From an uncultured Bacteroidales bacterium (GTDB taxonomy: Bacteria > Bacteroidota > Bacteroidia > Bacteroidales > JAUNSR01): a stretch of DNA of 46,677 nt. Where the stretch lies: positions 1-46,677 of the forward strand of contig CAMTON010000021.1 of assembly GCA_947074105.1 (NCBI GenBank), given 5' to 3'. The position numbers and the translations under genes were made by a program. The notes beneath the pieces were generated by a model. That model did not search any database, was not told the origin of the DNA, and saw nothing but the letters and a program-made list of their open reading frames with translations. This document shows positions 7,884-17,400 of this stretch, one piece after another (within the stretch, counting starts at the first letter, position 1; every line of letters starts with the position of its first letter).

Positions 7884-9731
7884 ATGAAATATTTTATCAC
7901 TTTGCTTATTTCTTTAGGATTCATTTCCAGTTCTTTTTCAATTCCGGCCAAAAGAAATACCTTAATTAAATACATTCAACCTACCGGTGACACCCTTAAT
8001 TTATTACTTGCAGGCGATGAATTCCGAAAATTAAGGCTTACTACCGACTCAATTCTTGTTACTAAAAGTGAAAATGGCGATTATTATTATTCAATGGTAG
8101 ATACTATTAATAATGAAATAATATGTAGTCCGTATCTTGCCGCAAATCCCAATAAAAGAACAGATGAGGAATCTGAATTTGCCATATCTCAGAAAAAAGC
8201 TATTTCTACATTCTTTTCTGAGAATTCACGTTCAAAACAGAATCAACTGAAAGTTAAAAATCCGATCTCATCTAAAACTGTTGAAGCAACAACAAGATCA
8301 TCTTCCGCTGAATACTCAGATTCCAGATATCTTGTATTGCTTGTCGAGTTTTCGGATAAGAGTTTTAAATCTTCGCATACGAAAGAGATATTCAGACAGA
8401 TGTTTAATAAGAAAGGATTCGATTATCAGGGAGCGTCCGGATCGGTAAGTGAATATTTTGAAGATCAGTCTTCAGGAGTTTTCACTCCACAATACGATAT
8501 TGTAGGTCCTTTGAAACTATCTAATACAATGTCTTATTATGGAAAAAACGACCGACTTGGCTATGATGTACGTCCTGAAAGAATGGTTGCGGATGCCTGT
8601 AATCTGGCAGCCGGTGAAATAGATTTCTCTTTATATGATAATGACAATGACGGCCTGCTTGATTTCGTATACATAATATATGCAGGATACGGTGAGGCAC
8701 AATCTGCAAATGAAGATGAAATCTGGCCTCATGCTTCGAATATCGAGCATTTTAATATTGTCTTCAACAATACTCTTATTGGTGATTATGCATGTTCAAG
8801 CGAACTGAGCGGAGGAAGTGGAAGCAATCTTGACGGCATCGGAACTGTTTGTCATGAGTTGAGTCACATTCTGGGATTACCTGATTTTTACGATACTGAG
8901 TATGGAGGAAATTTCGGACTTTCTTACTGGGACATCATGGATAGCGGATGCTATCTTAATAATGGAAGAACTCCATGTTCTTATTCTGCATATGAACGTA
9001 CATTTCTGGGATGGCTTGATCCGATTAAACTTGAAAATCCTGCACATATCGCATTAAGAGATCTTCAGGAATATAATGAAGCGGCTATTCTTTATTCCGA
9101 CATTTCGTCCAGTGAATATTTTATTTTTGAAAACAGACAGCTCTACGGCTGGGATGCCTATCTTCCGGCTTCCGGTATGCTGATAACAAGAATTAATTAT
9201 AACAAGTATAAATGGGATCAGAATATTGTCAATAATACTTTAGGAAAACAGAATGTACAAATAATGCCGGCTGACAATGAACTTCTGGATTATGAGTGGA
9301 ATGGTTTTAAAGACAACTGGAGCGAATTCTATAACAGTCTTATATGTGATACATATCCGGGAAAAACAGAAAACCGATCATTCACTGACAGCAGTTCTCC
9401 AAAATCGGAATTTCTCAGTGGTTATGTAATAGACAGACCGGTTACCGAAATCACAGAAACCAACGGAGTTATAACTTTTAATTTCAGAAATTTCAACAAT
9501 ATAGACAACGCGGGAACTTCATTAAGCAACAGAGATATCGATGAAATTAAGATTTACTGTTCTGAAGGAACGATATTTATAGAAAACAATGACAATCTTC
9601 CAGTATATATATATTCTTCTGTGGGACAACTGTTACACAGCATTTCAAATGAAAAAGATATCCGGATAAAAGCTGAAAAAGGCATATATTATGTAAAAGC
9701 CGATAAGACTTATAAAATCATAAATTTCTAA
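7884..9731 (+). CDS. Secreted M6-family metalloprotease (immune-inhibitor-A-like) with T9SS-like tail
   Basis: 615 residues. A signal peptide (MKYFITLLISLGFISSSFS) is followed by a pro-region of about 130 residues. The zinc site HELSH is at residues 324-328 within CHELSHILGLPDFYD, the HExxHxxGxxD form used by M6 peptidases (H324, H328 and D334 as likely ligands, E325 as base). The M6 family is known for secreted peptidases such as immune inhibitor A. The last 75 residues (IKIYCSEGTIFIEN...GIYYVKADKTYKIINF) look like a type A C-terminal sorting domain of the type IX secretion system, so export to the surface or medium is inferred. It is monocistronic, with its own promoter and a strong hairpin 50 bases downstream. 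Substrates cannot be told. Confidence 0.88.
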   Translation: MKYFITLLISLGFISSSFSIPAKRNTLIKYIQPTGDTLNLLLAGDEFRKLRLTTDSILVTKSENGDYYYSMVDTINNEIICSPYLAANPNKRTDEESEFAISQKKAISTFFSENSRSKQNQLKVKNPISSKTVEATTRSSSAEYSDSRYLVLLVEFSDKSFKSSHTKEIFRQMFNKKGFDYQGASGSVSEYFEDQSSGVFTPQYDIVGPLKLSNTMSYYGKNDRLGYDVRPERMVADACNLAAGEIDFSLYDNDNDGLLDFVYIIYAGYGEAQSANEDEIWPHASNIEHFNIVFNNTLIGDYACSSELSGGSGSNLDGIGTVCHELSHILGLPDFYDTEYGGNFGLSYWDIMDSGCYLNNGRTPCSYSAYERTFLGWLDPIKLENPAHIALRDLQEYNEAAILYSDISSSEYFIFENRQLYGWDAYLPASGMLITRINYNKYKWDQNIVNNTLGKQNVQIMPADNELLDYEWNGFKDNWSEFYNSLICDTYPGKTENRSFTDSSSPKSEFLSGYVIDRPVTEITETNGVITFNFRNFNNIDNAGTSLSNRDIDEIKIYCSEGTIFIENNDNLPVYIYSSVGQLLHSISNEKDIRIKAEKGIYYVKADKTYKIINF

Positions 9732-9780
9732 TCAGATTATATATACCTGATTTATGATAATATAGAATCTGTATCTTTAA

Positions 9781-9841
9781 ATATAATGACAAACCCCACA
9801 TTAAGAAGTGTTATTCTTTAATGTGGGGTTTGTCATTATAT
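9781..9841. terminator. 24-bp perfect hairpin between converging genes
   Basis: 9781-9804 is an exact inverted repeat of 9818-9841, with a G:T extension and a loop of about 11 bases. It lies between the M6 protease (+) and topB (-) and could stop transcription from both sides. No T-tract follows on either strand, so it may instead protect 3' ends. Confidence 0.6.
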
Positions 9842-9863
9842 ATTATTACGCTAGCTTTTTGAA

Positions 9864-9946
9864 ACAACTGTACAGTGTTAATATTGCAACCGTACGATGA
9901 CAATATTGTCATTGCACGGTTGTCATATGAAAAGTGTACGCCTTTT
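9864..9946 (+). repeat. Dispersed hairpin element, copy A
   Basis: Aligned by hand without gaps to 30391-30473, about 60 of 83 positions match. Shared blocks include ACAACTGTACA, GCAAC, ATATTGTCAT, CGGT and ATATGAAAAG. Within copy A, CAACCGTACGATGACAAT pairs with ATTGTCATTGCACGGTTG (16 of 18 bases). It sits just 3' of topB. Its role is unknown; it may be a member of a repetitive extragenic hairpin family. Confidence 0.6.
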
Positions 9947-9960
9947 ACAAAAAAGTATTG

Positions 9961-12054
9961 TCAGCTCTTAAAAGGCTCTCTGAACCCGCATCCTTCTTTC
10001 CATCTGCTGCATCCGAAGGCTGCTTTTCCTTTTATTACGGTCCCTATTCCGCATTGAGGGCATTTGATTCCGGCTTCCGTTACACCCTTCTTTTCGGATG
10101 CCTTTTTCTCAAGTTCTTCCTTTATAGAGGGAGTCCTGACAGAACTTTCCTTTGAAGCTGATTTTCTTGCAGAAGTAACTTCTTTTTTTGATTTATTCTC
10201 TTTGGATTTCTTTTTAAGAACTGATTTGATATCTTCCTGCTGAGCTGAGATCTGCTTATTCGAATTATCGTTTTTTACATTATTCACGATACCGATAAGC
10301 ATACTTTTTAGTTCTGTAATAAAATCAGATGCTTTATATTCACCTTTCTCGATTTTTCGAAGTTTATTCTCCCATATCCCTGTAAGTTCAGCAGATTTAA
10401 GCAGCTCTTCCTCTATAGTGTCGATAAGTTCCATCCCTGTAGAAGTGGCCACAAGATTCTTACGTTCTTTCTTGACATACTTTCTTTTGAAAAGAGTTTC
10501 TATAATTGCGGCTCGGGTTGAAGGACGACCTATTCCATTTTCTTTAAGGGCATCTCTCAAGGCGTCATCTTCAACAGTTTTACCTGCGGTTTCCATTGCT
10601 CTCAACAATGTGGCTTCGGTATAGAACTTCGGAGGCTGTGTCCATTTTTCCTGAAGTGAAGGCTTATGCGGTCCGCTCTCCCCTACCTTAAATTCAGGCA
10701 GAGTCTTTTCTTCATCTTCCTCTTTCTTTTCACCGTCACCGTTGTCGGCATAATCATTAGCCTGACTGTTGTTTCGCATATAGAGAACTCGCCAGCCGGG
10801 ATTAATGATCTGCTTTCCGGTTGTCTTAAATTCAATTTTATTTACATCAGCCATAACTGTTGTAGTGGCAAAATTACAGTCAGGATAAAAGGCTGCAATA
10901 AATCTGCGTACTACAAGATCATACACTTTTCTTTCCATATCAGAAAGGTGTCCGGCCTTAACATTTGTCGGTATTATCGCATGGTGATCCGTTACTTTCG
11001 AGTTGTCGAATACGCGTTTAGTTTTCGGCAGTTTTGAAGGAAGTTTTGATGTAAACTCTTCATATCCTGTCAGCGCTGTCATAATCGCGGGACATTTAGG
11101 ATAGATATCATCACTCAGATATGTTGTATCGACACGCGGATATGTTGTTACCTTTTTCTCATATAAAGATTGAATGATCTTAAGAGTATCATCTGCTGAG
11201 AAACCGAATTTGCGGTTACAGTCAACCTGAAGAGAAGTCAGGTCATATAGTTTTGGCGCAAATTCCTTTCCGTCTTTCTTTGTAACAGAAGTTATGGTAA
11301 GCAGAGAGTCTGTAATCTGATTCAGAAAGGCTTCTCCGGACTCCCTGTCATCAAATTTTCCTTTTGTAGCATTGAAAACCGTATCCCTGTATAGAGTTTT
11401 AAGTTCAAAATACTGTTTCGGCTCAAAATTGTCAATCTCTTTCTGGCGCTTCACTATAAGAGCAAGCGTAGGAGTCTGCACTCGTCCTATAGAAAGCACC
11501 TGTTTGTTTTGTCCGTATTTCAAAGTATAAAGACGTGTGGCATTCATCCCAAGGAGCCAGTCACCGATAGCTCTTGAGAGTCCTGCTTCATAAAGACTTG
11601 TAAAATTGGACTGAGGCTGAAGTTTTGAAAATCCTTCTTTTATGGATTCATCAGTAAGAGATGATATCCACAAACGGAATACAGGGCATTTGACCTGCGC
11701 TTTCTGCATAACCCATCTTTGAATAAGCTCTCCTTCCTGGCCGGCATCACCGCAGTTTATCACAGCATCAGCTTTTTGAAAAAGAGATTCTATAACTGAA
11801 AACTGTTTCTTTATCCCGTTATCGTCAATAAGTTTTATTCCGAATCGCGGGGGAATCATAGGAAGCAGGTCTGCTCTCCAGCTTTTCCAGACAGGAGTAT
11901 ATTCATGAGGCTCCTTAAGGGTACAAAGATGCCCAAAAGTCCAGGTAACCTGATACCCGTTACCTTCGAAGTAGCCGTCTTTTCTGCTTTTTGCGCCTAA
12001 TATCATAGCTATTTCTTTGGCAACGCTTGGCTTTTCAGCGATACAGACTTTCAT
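9961..12054 (-). CDS. topB: DNA topoisomerase III (type IA)
   Basis: 697 residues, usual for topoisomerase III. A Toprim domain opens the protein (AEKPSVAKEIA, catalytic Glu7; acidic motif CGDAGQEGEL at 101-110). The active-site tyrosine is Tyr305 in TTYPRVDTTYL. A C-terminal zinc ribbon (CPQCGIGTVIKG...FGCSRWKEGCGF) follows a Lys/Ser-rich linker. The enzyme cuts and rejoins one DNA strand and helps decatenate replication and recombination intermediates. The Toprim motif reads DxGxE rather than the DxDxE of E. coli TopB, a possible lineage variant. It lies 63 bases downstream of the DEAD-box helicase gene on the same strand and may share its transcript. Confidence 0.96.
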   Translation of the reverse strand: MKVCIAEKPSVAKEIAMILGAKSRKDGYFEGNGYQVTWTFGHLCTLKEPHEYTPVWKSWRADLLPMIPPRFGIKLIDDNGIKKQFSVIESLFQKADAVINCGDAGQEGELIQRWVMQKAQVKCPVFRLWISSLTDESIKEGFSKLQPQSNFTSLYEAGLSRAIGDWLLGMNATRLYTLKYGQNKQVLSIGRVQTPTLALIVKRQKEIDNFEPKQYFELKTLYRDTVFNATKGKFDDRESGEAFLNQITDSLLTITSVTKKDGKEFAPKLYDLTSLQVDCNRKFGFSADDTLKIIQSLYEKKVTTYPRVDTTYLSDDIYPKCPAIMTALTGYEEFTSKLPSKLPKTKRVFDNSKVTDHHAIIPTNVKAGHLSDMERKVYDLVVRRFIAAFYPDCNFATTTVMADVNKIEFKTTGKQIINPGWRVLYMRNNSQANDYADNGDGEKKEEDEEKTLPEFKVGESGPHKPSLQEKWTQPPKFYTEATLLRAMETAGKTVEDDALRDALKENGIGRPSTRAAIIETLFKRKYVKKERKNLVATSTGMELIDTIEEELLKSAELTGIWENKLRKIEKGEYKASDFITELKSMLIGIVNNVKNDNSNKQISAQQEDIKSVLKKKSKENKSKKEVTSARKSASKESSVRTPSIKEELEKKASEKKGVTEAGIKCPQCGIGTVIKGKAAFGCSRWKEGCGFREPFKS

Positions 12055-12117
12055 TATTGAGTATTTATTAATTAAATTCTTACTTGTATAAAATCTCAGA
12101 TATGTAATGACAGGTAT

Positions 12118-13455
12118 TTATCTGGCTTTTTCTATAAGGACTTTCATGTTTTTCATCTTAAGTCCTTTAAGATTTTTAAGCAGACGGTCTTCTTCTTTAC
12201 GGCTTACAGCTACAAAACTATGCTGGTCTTTTATTTCTATAGCCCCAAGATCATCACCTTTAAGGCCTCCCTGCTTTATAAAGAAACCAACTATATCTCC
12301 TTTGCTTATTTTATCTTTTTTCCCTTTTCCTATATATAGTGTAGCCCATTTTGATTTTGTCGGAGCAGGAAGCTCTTCCGGTATTTTAAAAAAAGGCACA
12401 TCCTCAGATATATATGAAGGCATATATTCTTCAGGACCAAGAATAAGGTATGAATTACCTGTTTTATTCATTCTCGCAGTTCTTCCGTTACGATGTACAT
12501 AGGTCTCTTCTTCAGCCGGAATATGATAATGAATAATATGATTAATATCATCAATGTCAAGTCCGCGAGCCGCAAGGTCAGTAGAGACTAGAACCTCAAC
12601 ACTATGGTTTCTGAATTTCGCTATTGATTTCTCTCGTATAATCTGTTCCAGACCGCCATGAAAGGCAACGACCTCTACATTCTTTTTCTTAAGGAAAGAT
12701 GCTATTCTTTCAACGCTTTCTCTATAATTACAGAAAACTATTTTCTGTCCTTCTCCTATTGTGCAAATAAGTTCATAAAGAGACTGAAGTTTGTCGGCCA
12801 CCGGTGAGCATACTTTGTTGATCGATATCGCACCTTTATTCTGAGTTTCCTTAATGAAATCAATTGTTTGACAATTGTTTAATTTCAGATATTCCGGTAC
12901 ATCAATAGCTTGGGTAGCAGATGTAAGAACTGTTTTTTTAAGTCCGGAAAGTTTTGAAATGATTTTTTCCATCTCTTCTGTGAATCCGAATTCTAGAGAT
13001 TTATCAAATTCATCAAGTATAAGATATTCTATTCTTGAAGTATCAAGATCGCTGTTTTCCATATGATCAAGAAGCCTTCCGGGAGTAGCGATTATTATAT
13101 CAGGAAGATTAGCAAGCTGAAGTCTTTCTTTAGATATATCATTACCTCCGTAACAACAAACACTTGTAAGTCCGCTTTTCAAAGATGTCATTACACTTTG
13201 AATCTGTAAGGCCAGCTCTCTTGCGGGAGCAATAATAAGAGCGCCTTTTTTTGATTCGGAGTCCTTTAGTTTTTCTTCATTTAATTTCTCGCAAAGAGGC
13301 AAAAGAAAAGCAAGTGTCTTTCCTGATCCCGTAGCAGAAAGCAAGATATAGTCATTATCACGTGCAAATTCATCTATAGATGAAAGCTGCATTTTATTTA
13401 ACTCTGTAAATCCTAATACGGATAATGTCTTATTTATAAAATCTTTTTTTTCCAT
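12118..13455 (-). CDS. DbpA-like DEAD-box RNA helicase (DEFD variant)
   Basis: 445 residues. All helicase motifs are present in order: Q motif (FTELNKMQ), Walker A ATGSGKT, PARELALQ, TPGRLLDH, motif II DEFD at 148-151, SAT, then in the second RecA lobe VSTDLAARGLDI and HRNGRTAR. The C-terminal ~75 residues (LYIGKGKKDKISKGDIVGFF...) match the RNA-binding domain of DbpA, which directs E. coli DbpA to 23S rRNA hairpin 92. A role in large-subunit ribosome assembly is therefore inferred. Motif II has DEFD where the family normally has DEAD. Its ATG lies only about 5 bases from the promoter -7 element at 13460-13467, suggesting a leaderless or nearly leaderless mRNA. It is divergent from mntP. Confidence 0.92.
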   Translation of the reverse strand: MEKKDFINKTLSVLGFTELNKMQLSSIDEFARDNDYILLSATGSGKTLAFLLPLCEKLNEEKLKDSESKKGALIIAPARELALQIQSVMTSLKSGLTSVCCYGGNDISKERLQLANLPDIIIATPGRLLDHMENSDLDTSRIEYLILDEFDKSLEFGFTEEMEKIISKLSGLKKTVLTSATQAIDVPEYLKLNNCQTIDFIKETQNKGAISINKVCSPVADKLQSLYELICTIGEGQKIVFCNYRESVERIASFLKKKNVEVVAFHGGLEQIIREKSIAKFRNHSVEVLVSTDLAARGLDIDDINHIIHYHIPAEEETYVHRNGRTARMNKTGNSYLILGPEEYMPSYISEDVPFFKIPEELPAPTKSKWATLYIGKGKKDKISKGDIVGFFIKQGGLKGDDLGAIEIKDQHSFVAVSRKEEDRLLKNLKGLKMKNMKVLIEKAR

Positions 13456-13459
13456 ATTA

Positions 13460-13477
13460 CAAAGATAGTTATCTTTG
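13460..13477. promoter_or_regulatory. Palindromic back-to-back promoter (helicase / mntP)
   Basis: CAAAGATAGTTATCTTTG contains TATCTTTG on both strands, each a full TAnnTTTG match, separated by only two bases. The plus-strand copy (13470-13477) is 65 bases before the mntP ATG. The minus-strand copy (13460-13467) ends 5 bases before the helicase ATG. Transcription from the two sides would compete for the same DNA. Confidence 0.55.
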
Positions 13478-13542
13478 CAGGCGTTTGAAAATAAACATCA
13501 CTTATCTTGTTCTAATTTAATTTAAAGCTAAAATAACCACCT

Positions 13543-14100
13543 ATGAATTTCCTTACTTTGCTTATGATAGCTATAGGACTGTCTATGGACTCATTTTCTG
13601 TAAGTATATCAAGCGGAATATTTCTAAAAAAGTTTCAGTTAGGCGAAGTCCTTAAAATCAGTATAATACTTGCTCTTTTTCAGGGTCTTTTCACTGCGAC
13701 GGGATGGATCCTGGGGATTAAATTCAGCGATCTGATTTCGTCAATAGATCATTGGATAGCTTTTGTACTTCTTGTATATCTGGGTATTAAGATGATTCAT
13801 GAATCATTCAAGAATGAAGAATCGGAAATAAGTTCCTTATCAAACAAAAAGGTATTTCTTCTTGGATTCGCAACAAGTATCGATGCTCTTGCAGTAGGTA
13901 TAAGTTTTGCTTTTTTACAGACTCCAATCATTATACCGACTGTTGCAATCACTGCCACCACATTGATTTTCAGCATCTTCGGTTTATACATCGGTACAAA
14001 ATTCGGAAATATCAAGTGGCTGAATATCGAGCTTATAGGAGGTCTTATTCTTATAGCCATAGGAGTCAAGATATTGATAGAACATCTGTTTAATCTGTAA
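13543..14100 (+). CDS. mntP: Manganese efflux pump MntP
   Basis: 185 residues, close to the family's usual ~188, with six predicted membrane helices in two inverted halves. The conserved aspartate motifs are both visible: GLSMDSFSVSIS in helix 1 and TSIDALAVGISF in helix 4. MntP exports Mn2+ from the cytoplasm. In E. coli it is controlled by MntR and a yybP-ykoY riboswitch; I see no such leader in the short (about 60 bases) predicted 5' region here. It is monocistronic, with a strong terminator 150 bases downstream. Confidence 0.92.
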   Translation: MNFLTLLMIAIGLSMDSFSVSISSGIFLKKFQLGEVLKISIILALFQGLFTATGWILGIKFSDLISSIDHWIAFVLLVYLGIKMIHESFKNEESEISSLSNKKVFLLGFATSIDALAVGISFAFLQTPIIIPTVAITATTLIFSIFGLYIGTKFGNIKWLNIELIGGLILIAIGVKILIEHLFNL

Positions 14101-14461
14101 AAATAAAATATCCGGGAGTTATAATTAGGTATTATAAGACAGATCCTTTTTTACATCAGAACTATGCTTAAAAGAATCTTATAAAGAATATCTTCACTTC
14201 CTTTTATCTCCTGATTTGGAAATACTTATAAGATTTATCATAAATAAGACAATCCCGTTTTCATATATCGTTATGAAAACGGGATTGTTTTTTAGTTTGT
14301 AAATATCTCATCCTGGATAACCTTGAGAACTTTTTTGATATTTCATAATCAGGATATTTATGCTGTTGCCAATACCCGAAAGATATGATAAACCGGCATT
14401 CAAAGCTCGCTTCGTTATTCTTTTTTCTGTCACTATTAACAGAGATTATCAAAGTCGCAAA
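14101..14461. other. Intergenic stretch between mntP and the sensor kinase
   Basis: 361 bases without a convincing gene. It holds the terminator at 14249-14294. Bases about 14300-14450 are richer in GC than other gaps and are open on the minus strand in a 63-codon frame (14261-14452). That frame runs into the terminator stem and has no recognisable homologue, so I do not call it. Confidence 0.5.
14249..14294 (+). terminator. Strong rho-independent terminator after mntP
   Basis: A perfect 17-bp stem (14249-14265 with 14272-14288, core AATCCCGTTTTC) has a 6-base loop and is followed by a T-tract. It is placed to stop transcription from mntP. Confidence 0.85.
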
Positions 14462-17400
14462 TTACAGAAACATAGTTTTTATTCTTTCAACTTCATTTTC
14501 TTTATTATCGGAGATATCCTCTTTCGACGTATTGGGAAACCATGCCCAGAATGTTGAACCTACATTTTTCTCAGATGTGAATCCCACATTACCGTTCATA
14601 GTCTCTGTTATAGCCTTTGAAATTGCAAGTCCCAGTCCTGTACCCTGTGCAAATTCATCAAACTTTTCAAAGCGATGAAAAACCAGATGTTGATTTTCTT
14701 TGCTGATACCAATACCGGTATCTTTAACCCAGATTTTCACTCCCGATTTATCAGTTTCCATCCCGATAGTGATTTTTCCTTCCGTTGTATATTTAATAGC
14801 ATTCATTATATAATTTGCAAGCACCTGGAATACTCTGTTGCGATCAAGAGTCACAAGATATTTTTTTGCATTACAGATCTTTTCAAACTCAACATTATTA
14901 TTTTTAAACCTTGATTTGTGAGTCATATATACATCATTAAACGCCTCGACAATATCAAAAGTCACAGGTTTTATTTCAATAGATCCTGATTCTATTTTTG
15001 AAATATCCAGTATGTCACTTATAAGACGAAGCAATAATTCATTATTATCATCAATAAGTTTCATATATTCTTCTTTTTCAGTCTCAGTTTCAGCAAACTT
15101 CATAAGTTCTGAAAAACCGACTATCGCATTTAGCGGAGTACGAATTTCATGACTCATATTTGCAAGAAATGCCATCTTAAGACGTTCTGATACTTCAGCT
15201 TTTTCTTTTGCAATAATAAGATTACTGTTTATTTCTTTTATTTCAGTAATATCTGTAGCCTGTCCGATGACGTATTCTTTATTATTAGAAAGTCTTACTG
15301 CAAGTTTTCTTACCTGGAAAATCCTTTCCTCACCATTAAGGTTGATCTTTTCTTCACCGCAGTTATATACTTCATTTATACTCTGCCGTCTTGTATTAAT
15401 ATCATCTGTCCGGAACTTTTCGGCATAACCTTTTTCTCTGAATATTTCATAATCGGTATAACCGATTATCTCTTTTCGGGTTTTACCGACAACATATTTA
15501 CAGAAAGAATTATTTGCAAGAATATATTTGAAATCATTTCTTATATCCTTAACAAAAAGACAGCTGGGAATCTGATTCAGAATAGCAAACATAAGTTCAT
15601 TGATACTGGAAAGTTCAAGGTTCAGTTTGTCAGATTTATGTTTAGCCTGTTTAAGATCTTCTATAAGCTTCTTCCTCATTGTTATATTATCAAGCTTATA
15701 TACTACTCCTTCTATATTTGATCCGTCTTCAGAAAAAACAGGCATAGCAACAACATCCCATGCACGGTTATCACTTGTTACAAGCTCTTCTTTAACGACA
15801 GCTCTCTGTTTAAGAGCTTTCGCTACGGGACAGTTATCGCAAGGTTCGTTTCTTTTGAAGTATGAGTAACATTTACATCCTACTTTATAAGGATTTGTTC
15901 TTTTATCTTTGAAAACCTGATGCGTATTACTCCACTGAATATTAAAATCCGGATCAATATAAACTAAAGCGGATGACATATTATTCAGAATAAGTTCATT
16001 TTGTCGGTTAAGCGAAGTCAGCAGCTCAGCACTTTTACGAAGCTTCATTTCATTCTGTTTCTGATCATCAATGTTTATATCTATTCCGTAGATTAATTTA
16101 TAAGTTTCATTTTCTCCGGTAATAGTTTCTATCATTGCACGGCTTTCCCACCATTGATAATTACCATCGCCGACCATATCTACTCGGAAACTCATTATTT
16201 CAACTCCGGAATCATATGATTTTAATTTATGGACAAAATCATTATAATTTTCGACATCATCAGGATGCAATATTTCAATAAACTTTTCAAAAGTATTGAG
16301 ATCAACCAGTATTCTTTTATCATCAATATATTTATCAGAATAATAAATTCTGTTAGAACGGGTGTCAAAATACCATGAATAAGCATTTAATGCAGCAATA
16401 GAAGTAGTAAGTATTTTTTTTGCAATCTGAGCTAAACGTTGTTCTGTCAGATCCATTCTTACAACAAGAATCTGTTTTTTTCCTTTATGATCAATTAAGA
16501 TCTTCTTTACGTAAGTGTCCATAAGAACACCATTACGTAATGTAATCTTTTCGTTGGCCGTATATTCCTCTCCTGTCATTACGACATAATCATCTACTTC
16601 CTCTTGCTTAATCGCTTCTTCAGCATTGATAAAATCTTTAGATCTGGTGTCTACCGTTGCATCAAACACACTAACAGCAGCATCATTAAGATAAATATGT
16701 TTTCTAGTTTCAGGATCTTTCATGTATATCGGAACCGGCAATTTCTTCAATATGACTTTCAATCGTTCTTCACTCTCTGCAATATCTTTATTTCTTACAG
16801 CCAGCTCTGCATTAGCCTTCTTAAGCTGAACAATTTTTTCCTTAAGCTGGGCTTTATAATTATCGATTTCGGAAATATCTCTCCATATTCCGTATAAAGC
16901 AATAGGTTTACGATCTTCATCAAAGCGAATCTTTGCAGTTATTTCATAAGGTTTAAAATTTTCCTCTCCCATTTCTTTTATTTTCACTTCAATTGAAGCG
17001 ACATCTTTATTTCCCGATTTAAGCTGGGTCATAAACATTATGAAAGTTTCTCGATCCTCAGAATGAATTCGGTCAATTCCTTCATGCCCGGTAAAAGAAT
17101 ATTCTTTATTATTTACGTCAATGACTTTGCTTATCTGCTCTTCAATATCATATTCCCAGCGTAATAGTTTTCCCGAATTAAGAGCTATATTAAATCTTGT
17201 AATAAGCTCTTCCTGACTCTCAATCAACTCTTTCTGCTCAGTTTCATCACGCTTGGTAAAAAGATATTTCTTTGGTCTTCCTCCTTCCTTTCTTGAAAAT
17301 ATAGGAAGAAGCACAATTTCATAAAAACAATATTTGTTTTTATATGGCTCAAACAAACGGAGATTTAATATTACTTCATCATTAATAATCTTTTTCCGGG

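Noticed and set aside
12107-12502. 131-codon plus-strand frame opposite the DEAD-box helicase
   Set aside because: It is antisense to a fully conserved helicase C-terminal region, has no coherent domain pattern, and has no promoter or start context.
13478-13542. Mn2+ riboswitch (yybP-ykoY) before mntP
   Set aside because: The predicted leader is only about 60 bases, and the conserved paired loops of that riboswitch are not visible.
14261-14452. 63-codon minus-strand frame after the sensor kinase
   Set aside because: It ends inside the mntP terminator stem and has no recognisable family. A second minus frame is equally open. It may be a repeat remnant, but I cannot show that.
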